Source: Pedobacter sp. PACM 27299 (lineage in GTDB: Bacteria; Bacteroidota; Bacteroidia; Sphingobacteriales; Sphingobacteriaceae). Taken from it: a DNA stretch of 64,000 nt. The DNA is taken from assembly GCF_001412655.1 (NCBI RefSeq), contig NZ_CP012996.1:4526001-4590000 (forward strand), in the 5' to 3' direction. A program made the translations under genes and the position numbers. This document shows, piece after piece, positions 1 through 8,002 of the stretch; position 1 is the stretch's first letter, and each line of letters starts with the position of its first letter. The notes under the pieces are model-generated. The model made no database searches. It was not told the origin of the DNA and saw nothing but the letters and a program-made list of their open reading frames with translations.

Positions 1-2407
1 CCATTGCCAATGGCGCTGTAGGTACAGCAAATCCTGTTAGTGAGATGGCTGATTTCTCAATTTCCGAAGCTTTGCCTGAAGCATCACCAATAAAGAATTT
101 TCCTACGGCTAAAGCAGGAAGACCTGTTCCTGCTGTTCTTGAATCCACATAAGCTTTTGTGGCTGCATCCTGACCTGCATCAGGCTCGGCAAGGTTCATC
201 AATTTAAAATTTGTGGTCCCATCGCCGAAAGAAATGTCTGCTTTTGGACCTGCAAAATCGCTCAGCGAAATGGCTGATTTCTTAAACGGCTCTGCCTTAT
301 TTACACTATTTCCAACCAGAATATGGTCTGTAGCTAAGGTCATCGTTGCTGGATTGGCCACCTTAAGATCCACATAAGCCTTCGTTGCAGCATCCTGAGG
401 TTGTTTCGGATCAGCCATAAAATTGATCTGAAACATATTATTTACATTATCTGCATCTCCCATCTCAATATTCGCTATTGGCTTTGCAAATCCACTCAAG
501 GGGATTTGAACTTTAGGAATCGCGGTTGCTTTTCCTGTCGCACTTCCAACAAACATATTGTCTTCAGGGAGTCTCAATAATTTTTCCGGGGCCGTAAAAA
601 GACCATCTACATATTTCTTATTTACCCCATCAGTTTCTACTTTAGGTTCGGCAAGGTCAGTCAATATCACACCGCCAAAAGACACACTTTTTATCGGTAC
701 CCCAAAACCACTTAAAGGGATTGTATTTTTTAACACATCTGCTGCTTTCCCATTGGCATCCCCTACAAAAAAATTGTCTGCCGTTAAGTTCAAACTGGAA
801 GCTGGGATCTTTAGTTCATCCACATATTTTTTAGTTACTGCATCCAATTCGGTCTCTGGCGCTTTCAGATTGGTAATTTTAAAACCAGCCATAGATAGCT
901 CCTTAGTAGGATCAGCAAATCCAGTGATTGAGATGCCGCTTTTTAATATTGGGCTCGCCACATTCAGGTCACTACCAATTAAAAAGCTTCCCTTCGCCAG
1001 GGTAATTTTGTTGGGATTGATCGCTCTGGTATCTACATAATTTTTAGTAGCTGCATCCTGCGGATCTAAAGGTTCTCCAAGGTTGACGATTTTAAATTTC
1101 GCTCCTGCTCCGCTTACCCCCATAGATACATTATCTATGGCTTTATCAAATCCAGAAATAGGGATCAGGTTTTTTGGAGTTGGGGTAGCCACATTTAAAA
1201 TACTTCCTACAAAAAAGTTATTGGATGGCAATGTCAGAGCTGCTGGGTCCGCGAACAGGCCATCAACATAACCTTTGGTTGCGGCATCATTCGCTAAAGA
1301 TGGACCTTTCAGATTTTTAATCGCAAAATTACTGGTGCCATTCCCCATACGAACATCCGCTGTTGGGAAACTAAAACCACTCAATGGGATATTTCCTTTA
1401 TCCAACTTTTCGTTGAGAATGGCTAAATTATTAATGGTCAGTTTACCAACACTGTTTAACGTTGCATCACCAGATAGAGGAACAGAAACTGCTTCATTGG
1501 AAGCATTCCCCACAAAAATATGACCTTCACTCAGCACATTGTCTATCGACACCCAGCCGATGCTATTGTAGACATAAAGTTTATGATCAGACTGGTTATA
1601 AAACAAATCTCCTTCTCTTACCTTTACAACCGAAGGATCAGGATTTGTATTTCCCGTAGGCGTAGATCCATTGGTAGAGATTTTAAACCATAAAGCACCA
1701 TTGTAGATATAAGTATTGTTATCGTCTTTATTGAAGAACATTTCCCCTGCCTTTGCCGGATTTGGGAACTCAGATTTAGTACCGCTGGCAATGACTCCAC
1801 CACCTAAAGTGATCCAGCCTTTTTCTGTAAAGGCATAAAGTTTTTTGTCGGTTACGTTATAGAAAATATCACCGAATTTAGGGTTTTTAGGAATCTCTGC
1901 ATCGGTACCCGATTTAAATGCACGTATATCCTTATCTATATCTTGAATTGCGGCATTCATAACCGCTATTTTTAAAGCATCATTTGCATACTCTGGATCA
2001 AATGTTCCTAATGAATATCCATTTGCCGTAGGTCTAAACAATGCCCCCATCGCATATGGTGTAGGATAGGTTAAATAATCAAAAGCTGCTCCCCTTAAAT
2101 AAGTTACATCAACTGTTAGTTTTCCCCCGGCAATGCTCACAATTTTATCAATCCTATAGGTTTGGCCTGCAAAATCAGCTATTATGTCTCCTGGTAATAT
2201 TTCAGATACTGAGAAAATAAAAGCAGGATCAGTAAATGTCCCTTCAATAGAATAATTCGAATTAGCCGAAGTAGGAGTTTCTGACGCACCGCTAATATAG
2301 AACCTCCCACTAAGTGATGTCTGAGCTTTACTTTCAAATCCACAAAAAACGTATATAAGTGTCAATAAAAACACATAAAACAGACTTCTTCCTATTCCAA
2401 ATTTCAT
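1..2407 (-). CDS. Large secreted tail-fibre-like repeat protein, C-terminus outside window
   Basis: The minus frame is open from an ATG at 2407 to the left edge, about 802 codons, so the gene is partial. The N-terminus is a signal peptide (MKFGIGRSLFYVF..., cleavage probably after SKAQ). About 280 residues of unique sequence follow, including pieces of the form GDIFYNVTDKKLYAF and GEMFFNKDDNNTYIYNGALW. Then a unit of roughly 75-80 residues repeats about six times, each carrying IPLSGF-like, MG..FKI.NL and DAATK.YVD motifs. The same DAATKKYVDD element occurs in the upstream gene, and such elements are common in phage tail fibres and Bacteroidota surface proteins. The start lies only 29 bases after the upstream stop, so the two are probably one transcript. 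Function is unknown; I infer an exported fibrous surface or adhesive protein. Confidence 0.8.
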   Translation of the reverse strand, partial: MKFGIGRSLFYVFLLTLIYVFCGFESKAQTSLSGRFYISGASETPTSANSNYSIEGTFTDPAFIFSVSEILPGDIIADFAGQTYRIDKIVSIAGGKLTVDVTYLRGAAFDYLTYPTPYAMGALFRPTANGYSLGTFDPEYANDALKIAVMNAAIQDIDKDIRAFKSGTDAEIPKNPKFGDIFYNVTDKKLYAFTEKGWITLGGGVIASGTKSEFPNPAKAGEMFFNKDDNNTYIYNGALWFKISTNGSTPTGNTNPDPSVVKVREGDLFYNQSDHKLYVYNSIGWVSIDNVLSEGHIFVGNASNEAVSVPLSGDATLNSVGKLTINNLAILNEKLDKGNIPLSGFSFPTADVRMGNGTSNFAIKNLKGPSLANDAATKGYVDGLFADPAALTLPSNNFFVGSILNVATPTPKNLIPISGFDKAIDNVSMGVSGAGAKFKIVNLGEPLDPQDAATKNYVDTRAINPNKITLAKGSFLIGSDLNVASPILKSGISITGFADPTKELSMAGFKITNLKAPETELDAVTKKYVDELKIPASSLNLTADNFFVGDANGKAADVLKNTIPLSGFGVPIKSVSFGGVILTDLAEPKVETDGVNKKYVDGLFTAPEKLLRLPEDNMFVGSATGKATAIPKVQIPLSGFAKPIANIEMGDADNVNNMFQINFMADPKQPQDAATKAYVDLKVANPATMTLATDHILVGNSVNKAEPFKKSAISLSDFAGPKADISFGDGTTNFKLMNLAEPDAGQDAATKAYVDSRTAGTGLPALAVGKFFIGDASGKASEIEKSAISLTGFAVPTAPLAM

Positions 2408-2436
2408 TATATCTTGCTTCAATAAATCTCAATAAA

Positions 2437-5400
2437 TTAAAAACTCAACACTGCAGTATATGTCTTAAATGGTCCAGGAACAAACCTCATCACCATAACA
2501 TTATTACCTATACTTTCAAGAGAAAATATATTACTTACACCCTTCACTCCAGATACCCAATAATTAGCAGGGTACCCTGAGAATCTATCAATCACATTAA
2601 TATTCGCTGGCGGCCAAAAATCATCTACTGTACTATTATTCATGTTTGCGTCTCTAATCTCAAATAATACAACAGGAGCTTGTTCAGCTGGAGTCTTACC
2701 AAACATTGTATTATCAATATTTATCCTTAGCACATCTAGTCTTGTCCCTGCAGGAACATTAACTATAAATTTAGTTTTTAGTCCCGGTACATCACCATCT
2801 ACCTGGGCTATAGTTATTCCATCTCCACTTGCTTTAACCATTGCATAAGCTAAACTATTTGGATGATAGTACTTTATGGTACCTCCACCACCTCCAGTAC
2901 CTCCACCCGTAGCCGGAGTAGCCCAGGTTGCGGCTGTTCCAGCTGCATTTACTGTTAATACTTTATCTTTATCTCCCGCTGTAATGATCGGATATGGCGT
3001 CAATTTGCTTTTTTCTGCTGGTAACATTAAACCTGCCTCAGTGGTTGAACTTGCAGGAATCACAGCAGCAACATTACTTGTAGAACTATTGATCGTTCCA
3101 TTTGTAGCACTGGCAGTATAAGTAAGATCTGTCTTAGTAGAAATTACTCCGGCTGCATCAATCGCAATACCGGCACCTGTTTTCACCCCACCCAATGCAG
3201 CAGCTGTAGCTGCAGGCAAAGTGTAAGTAGCACCGCCACCAGCTGCTGGTGTTACCCAGGTCGCATCGCCCGAAGCATTAGCGGTAAGCACTTTACCTGC
3301 ATCAGCGGCAACAGGGCTTGTAATTTTATTTAATTTAACTTTATCAGTGGCTGGCATTAATCCAGCAGCAGTAGTGGTTGCACCGGTAATCGTTGCTCCA
3401 GCTCCTGCTGCAGTACTGGACTGCAGGGTTCCGTTGATTGGGCCTACTGTATACGTCAGGTCTGTTGGCACAGGTGTTCCCGGAATCGTAATGTTTGCAG
3501 AGCCATCAAAATTAACTCCGTTGATTGTTCTTGGTGTACTTAGTTTTGTCGCTGTTGTGGCATTAAAACTACCCGTACCATCTCTTTTTACAATAGTATT
3601 TGCCGTACTCGCTGTGGTTGCGGCATTGGCCAGGTCTACCCCTGATTTAATATTTGCAGCAGTTGCTCCGCCAACAGTTGCGACTAAAGGAAGGTCTGCT
3701 GTTCCTGAAGCATGTGCTAAATCACCTGCCAATTTAAGGATACCTTTTGTGGTAGAAGTTGCTGGTGAGCCACCTCCCACCTGAGCATCCACATAAGTTT
3801 TCACTGCTTTGGCAGTAGGGTATTTAATATCTGATCCAGCATCTGTGGTAATGCTAAGGGTTTTGTTACTAACCTCCTCTTTATCATCGATGCCCAGTTC
3901 TGTTTTAAGCGCTGCAGGCGTCACCTGTCCTAAGGTGGTTGCGCTAGTTGCTTTGATATAATTCCCTGCAGTATAGGAGTTCATTCCAGTACCGCCATTT
4001 GCTACGCCTACTGTTCCTGTAACTGTAGTTGCCGAACTTGCGTTTCCTGTCAGGTCCCCAACAATTTTCCCTGTTCCATCTCTTTTAACGATGGTATTTG
4101 CGGTAGCTGAGGTAGTTGCAGCGTTCGCTGCATTTGCACCATTGGCTACCTGTGCAGCGGTTATTCCACCAACGAAAGCAACTTTAGGGGCTGCTGCCGT
4201 TCCGTTTAAATCACCAGCCAATTGTAAGATACCTTTCCCAGATAAGGTTGCATCTGGTGCTCCTGCTGAAGTAGAGGCATCCACATAGGCTTTTACAGCT
4301 TTTACACTTGGATATTTCTGATCAGATAAAGCATCTGTGGTAATACTTAGACTTTTATTAGCCAGCAGCTCTTTGTCATCTAGCAGGGCCTGGGTAGCAA
4401 TACTGACTGGCTTATTGGCATCACTGGTATTATTTACATTGTTTAAGCCAAGATCTGCAGCCGTTAAGGTTACATTTCCTGTTTTTGTATTTACGGATTG
4501 TACACCCGCACCTGGCGTAAGAATTTCTTTCCAGTTGTTCAAAGCACTTGCTGGAAGTGCTGCCAGCACAAAACTTTTAGATTCGCTGGTATTAATTACT
4601 GTACTTCCCACCTGGGCTCCCGAAATGGCCAGCATCTCTGCCTGTGTGGTCACTACATTTACTGAAGAGAAAGAAATTGCAGGAATCTGGCTGGAAGGAA
4701 TTTTTCCATTGCCATCTAAGGTGGCTACCCCATTTACTGCTGCTTTCTCGGCTCTATCAATTTTATCCTGCAAAGCAGTTTTTGTGGCATCACTAATGAT
4801 TTTATCCTTATCGGCAACGTTAGATACTTTATCTAAGCCCAGGTCTGCTTTTAACTGTGTTTTAGTAATTTGTGCGAGTTTCGTTGGCGTTTCTGCAATT
4901 AGGATTCCTCCTGTGGCATAAGTATTCAATCCTGTTCCACCTTTTGCAACTGGTAAAAGAGTGATCAAAGGTTCTTTTAGTGCTAAGCCAGGAACGGTAG
5001 GTGCTTCTGCAATACCTCCAAGATCTCCGGCCAGCTGCACCTTACCCAATAATACGGAGGTTGCATTTGGCACCCCTCCTGCTCCGATTACAGCAGCATT
5101 TACTTTATCCTCTACATAAGTACGTACGGCACTTTCTGAAGGGTATTTATTAGGTGAGTTGGTAGCCAGTGTACCATCTGTGGTTTTATTTGCCACATCT
5201 TCTTTAGCATTAATGCCCAGATCTGCTTTTACCTGATCAGGTGTTCTTTGCTGTAAAGTAGTTGCATCCACCGCATTGATATAATTTCCTGGTGTGTAAG
5301 AAACAATGCCGGTACCACCATTAGGTACCTGGACTACTCCGGTAACAGAGGTTGCAGAAGTCGCAGTGGAAGCATTACCAATTAAATCACCAGTCACTTT

Positions 5401-7347
5401 TCCGACTACAATATTGCCATTGGCATCTCTTTTCACGATGGTTTCCCCCAGATTGGCAGCAGTTGCTGCATTTGCTAGGTCTACCCCTTTTTTAATGTCA
5501 GCTGCAGTTACGCCCCCAACCTTAATTACTTGCGGCGCATCAGCTGTTCCACCGAGGTCATTTGAAAGCATCAACTGACCTTTTAAAGTCGTTGTTGCAT
5601 CTACAATAGCGCCTTTTGAGTCAATATAAGACTTAACTGCTTTTACCGATGGATACTTGATATCTGAAGCGGCATCTGTTAGAATAGAAGTGCTTTTATT
5701 TGCTTTATCTTCTTTGGCGTCCAGTGCAGTTTGCGTTAATGTACTGATGGGTTTATCAAGGTCACTTACGTTATCTACATTACCAAGGCCTAAATTTGTT
5801 TTTGCATCAGCGGCATTGGTTGCACCTGTACCACCATTTGCAATCGCTATAATACCGGTCACATTTGTGGCATTTCCTGGAATATTTCCAGTGACTTTAC
5901 CCCCGCTTACGGTTCCTATTTTAGCATCAGTTACACTGCCATCTTTAATTTTATCGGCAGTAATCGCATTGTCAGCAATAGAGAGAGGTGTTGCATTTCC
6001 GTCGCCGGTTAAGGTGGCGTCATGCTTTACGGAAGTCATCCCACCACCAGCTGCAGTGGTGATTTTTGCTTGTAATTCTTCTAATGCAGCCTGTACATTG
6101 GTGGAGGTTACCCCTCCCCTTGGATCTACAGGTACAGTACTCGCTACTTGTTTTCCTCCCGAACCGCCATTTCCTAATAAGCCCTGTAAATCAACTTTAC
6201 TATTTCTTGGTCCAGAGATCGAGATCACCGTCCCTTCCAGGCTTAAACTTTGGTTTAAATCGGCTAAACTCACCGTATTACTGCCTCTAATAGACAGGTT
6301 ATATCCAGCATCAAAGCTCAGCATGGGTAATGCCCCACCTGCTACTAATTTATCATCTACATATTTTTTAGTTGCTGCATCCTGATTATTAGTCGGATCT
6401 AACAAGTTTGTTAATTTAAAACCGCCCATAGAAACATTCTTTGCCGCTGCGCCGAATCCACTTAAGGGGATATTCTTTTTGTCTAAATCAACATTTGCGA
6501 TAGAACCATCTGCAATCTTTATAGAAGTAACCGCATTATCCGCCAGATCAAGGGTTAAGTCTGTCAACACTGCTTCTCTTCCGTTGCCAATGGCAATAGT
6601 TCCAGATGACGTGACTGCTTTCCCCATTCCAGGTAAAGAATTCCCCGGAGTTCCCGGATCTCCTTTTTCTCCTTTAAGTCCTTGATCTCCTTTTATACCT
6701 TCTGGACCAATTAATCCTTGAATTCCCTGAAGCCCCTGATCCCCTTTTAAACCTTGTTGACCAGTTAATCCCTGAATGCCCTGAGCCCCTTGGTCTCCTT
6801 TTAATCCCTGTAGTCCGTTTGATCCCTGATCACCTTTCAGTCCCTGATCTCCTTTTAAACCTTGTTCCCCTTTATCGCCTTTATCCCCTTTTGGGCCGAC
6901 TAATAAAATACCATTATTTGGCCATGCTCCTGCTGTTTTTGGCCCATAAAGGCTGTTATTACCTAAATGAAGGTAAAAATCACCATTGGTACCAATCATT
7001 GGAGAAGGCGTTGAAGCACCACTTAAAATGGTATTTCCACTGGCTCCAGTTCCGCCGCCAGCACTTAATTCCGAGTTATTTACCAATCGCTGCCATTGGC
7101 CGTTATTAAAATAATAGAAACCAGGAAGCGTATTGGTTTGGTAGATCAATAAACCATTGGCAGGATTATTGATCCCTTCACGTTGAATAAGGGTGAGTCT
7201 AGGAATAAGTAAACCTTTGGAAGTAGAGAGCACTTCAAGCTGCGCACTGGCATCCGGTACGTTAGTACCTATTCCTACCTGAGCTTTTGCACCAAATGCA
7301 AATAGCAACCCAATAAGCATGGCGTATTGCTTAACTGTTTTATTCAT
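2437..7347 (-). CDS. Giant secreted protein with collagen-like segment and tail-fibre-like repeats (1636 aa)
   Basis: A signal peptide (residues 1-23, ending AKAQ) precedes a VGIGTNVPDASAQLEV head, a start common in Bacteroidota exported structural proteins. Residues about 151-237 are 29 uninterrupted Gly-X-Y triplets rich in GDQ, GLK and GIQ. Then come DAATKKYVDD, a VTSTNVQAALEELQ element, and at least four divergent copies of a unit of about 150-220 residues with ANGGTG, NLGL..V.N.SD, YPS.KAVK.YVD, GDL.GTA and NTIVKRDG motifs. These are tail-fibre-like signatures. The last 150 residues are non-repetitive (IKYYHPNSLAYAM to the end) and may be a folded tip domain. No membrane anchor or T9SS CTD is visible. 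Long shadow frames on the opposite strand come from the biased composition. The role is inferred to be a trimeric surface fibre or adhesin. Confidence 0.85.
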   Translation of the reverse strand: MNKTVKQYAMLIGLLFAFGAKAQVGIGTNVPDASAQLEVLSTSKGLLIPRLTLIQREGINNPANGLLIYQTNTLPGFYYFNNGQWQRLVNNSELSAGGGTGASGNTILSGASTPSPMIGTNGDFYLHLGNNSLYGPKTAGAWPNNGILLVGPKGDKGDKGEQGLKGDQGLKGDQGSNGLQGLKGDQGAQGIQGLTGQQGLKGDQGLQGIQGLIGPEGIKGDQGLKGEKGDPGTPGNSLPGMGKAVTSSGTIAIGNGREAVLTDLTLDLADNAVTSIKIADGSIANVDLDKKNIPLSGFGAAAKNVSMGGFKLTNLLDPTNNQDAATKKYVDDKLVAGGALPMLSFDAGYNLSIRGSNTVSLADLNQSLSLEGTVISISGPRNSKVDLQGLLGNGGSGGKQVASTVPVDPRGGVTSTNVQAALEELQAKITTAAGGGMTSVKHDATLTGDGNATPLSIADNAITADKIKDGSVTDAKIGTVSGGKVTGNIPGNATNVTGIIAIANGGTGATNAADAKTNLGLGNVDNVSDLDKPISTLTQTALDAKEDKANKSTSILTDAASDIKYPSVKAVKSYIDSKGAIVDATTTLKGQLMLSNDLGGTADAPQVIKVGGVTAADIKKGVDLANAATAANLGETIVKRDANGNIVVGKVTGDLIGNASTATSATSVTGVVQVPNGGTGIVSYTPGNYINAVDATTLQQRTPDQVKADLGINAKEDVANKTTDGTLATNSPNKYPSESAVRTYVEDKVNAAVIGAGGVPNATSVLLGKVQLAGDLGGIAEAPTVPGLALKEPLITLLPVAKGGTGLNTYATGGILIAETPTKLAQITKTQLKADLGLDKVSNVADKDKIISDATKTALQDKIDRAEKAAVNGVATLDGNGKIPSSQIPAISFSSVNVVTTQAEMLAISGAQVGSTVINTSESKSFVLAALPASALNNWKEILTPGAGVQSVNTKTGNVTLTAADLGLNNVNNTSDANKPVSIATQALLDDKELLANKSLSITTDALSDQKYPSVKAVKAYVDASTSAGAPDATLSGKGILQLAGDLNGTAAAPKVAFVGGITAAQVANGANAANAATTSATANTIVKRDGTGKIVGDLTGNASSATTVTGTVGVANGGTGMNSYTAGNYIKATSATTLGQVTPAALKTELGIDDKEEVSNKTLSITTDAGSDIKYPTAKAVKTYVDAQVGGGSPATSTTKGILKLAGDLAHASGTADLPLVATVGGATAANIKSGVDLANAATTASTANTIVKRDGTGSFNATTATKLSTPRTINGVNFDGSANITIPGTPVPTDLTYTVGPINGTLQSSTAAGAGATITGATTTAAGLMPATDKVKLNKITSPVAADAGKVLTANASGDATWVTPAAGGGATYTLPAATAAALGGVKTGAGIAIDAAGVISTKTDLTYTASATNGTINSSTSNVAAVIPASSTTEAGLMLPAEKSKLTPYPIITAGDKDKVLTVNAAGTAATWATPATGGGTGGGGGTIKYYHPNSLAYAMVKASGDGITIAQVDGDVPGLKTKFIVNVPAGTRLDVLRINIDNTMFGKTPAEQAPVVLFEIRDANMNNSTVDDFWPPANINVIDRFSGYPANYWVSGVKGVSNIFSLESIGNNVMVMRFVPGPFKTYTAVLSF
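6637..6897 (-). repeat. Collagen-like Gly-X-Y tract inside the 1636-aa protein
   Basis: The segment encodes 29 consecutive Gly-X-Y triplets, starting GPKGDKGDKGEQ and ending GEKGDPGTPGNS. At DNA level it is a run of near-identical 9-18 base blocks, so it is prone to length change by slippage. Such tracts form triple helices in other bacterial and phage proteins, which fits a trimeric fibre. Confidence 0.85.
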
Positions 7348-7737
7348 GAGATTACGGTATTGTTAATTTAGATCGTGATAGTATAGCTTTTACCCAAGAC
7401 ACCAATTTCCAGGTGCAGGGGTCTGATTCATTAATAATTCTTAAGGATATCCCGAAATAATTGGCCACAGATGTAGCAAAGTATGTTCTGGACTATGACT
7501 ATTTTTGCAGCGTTTCGGTTCTTTTTTCTTTACTGGAAACATAATGAATACCATAATATTGAACAACAAGGCATTTGCTTTTTTGTACATATTGGAAGGT
7601 CAACATCTTACAAAAAACATCAATCCGGAAGCAAAGCTAATATAGATAAATGGAATATTATTGTAACTATAGTAAAATAATTGATGTAACCTGCAATAAT
7701 TTTACTTAAAAGACTGTATATCAGTAGTTTTTAATTT

Positions 7738-7753
7738 TACCCATTTATGGGTA
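7738..7753. promoter_or_regulatory. Perfect inverted repeat, possible operator
   Basis: TACCCAT-TT-ATGGGTA is a perfect palindrome with 7-base arms in the otherwise non-coding gap upstream of the giant-protein gene. It could bind a dimeric regulator. No regulator gene lies beside it, so the role is guesswork. Confidence 0.3.
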
Positions 7754-7824
7754 TTGCAAAACTTATTGAACTAAAAAGAACAAAAGCCTCAATTATGGGA
7801 TTAATATCTTGACTTTAGCTTATC

Positions 7825-7851
7825 AAACGCCCTGCAAAATGCAGGGCGTTT
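7825..7851. terminator. Hairpin terminator downstream of the 8003-10201 gene
   Basis: The sequence aaacgccctgca-aaa-tgcagggcgttt gives a 12-bp perfect stem with a 3-base loop. It lies 150 bases beyond the stop of the minus-strand glycosidase gene. The flanking T run is short, so termination strength is uncertain. Confidence 0.6.
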
Positions 7852-8002
7852 AGTCAACAGACGATTGGCCTTTGGGAGGTATTTATATTTTAATTATCTT
7901 TTTTAACCGAAACACTTTTGTTTTTTGAGGTATAACAGCACCTTTCCATTTTTCGAAACTTTCCAATTGCTTTATGTTGCGATAAATATCTTGCATCGAA
8001 AT

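Larger units (their letters stand above)
7348..8002. other. 655-base intergenic region
   Basis: This is the AT-rich gap between the giant-protein gene and the end of the glycosidase gene. I see no convincing coding frame; a 65-codon plus-strand frame at 7483-7680 has no homology cue. It holds a strong hairpin at 7825-7851 and a perfect 7+2+7 inverted repeat at 7738-7753. A TAGCTTTG -7-like box lies on the minus strand (7639 down to 7632) but without a clear -33 partner. Confidence 0.6.

Noticed and set aside
558..1659. Plus-strand frames within the first 1.7 kb
   Set aside because: The minus strand is open continuously from 2407 to the left edge with a signal peptide and regular repeats, so the plus frames are shadows.
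2642..6685. Long plus-strand open frames opposite the giant protein (for example 5657-6385 and 4337-4921)
   Set aside because: They are by-products of the biased Ala/Thr/Gly/Val codon use on the minus strand; the predicted proteins are low-complexity hydrophobic and have no start context or family motif.
7483..7680. 65-codon plus frame in the 655-base gap
   Set aside because: Aromatic- and His-rich translation of AT-rich DNA with no plausible promoter or family.
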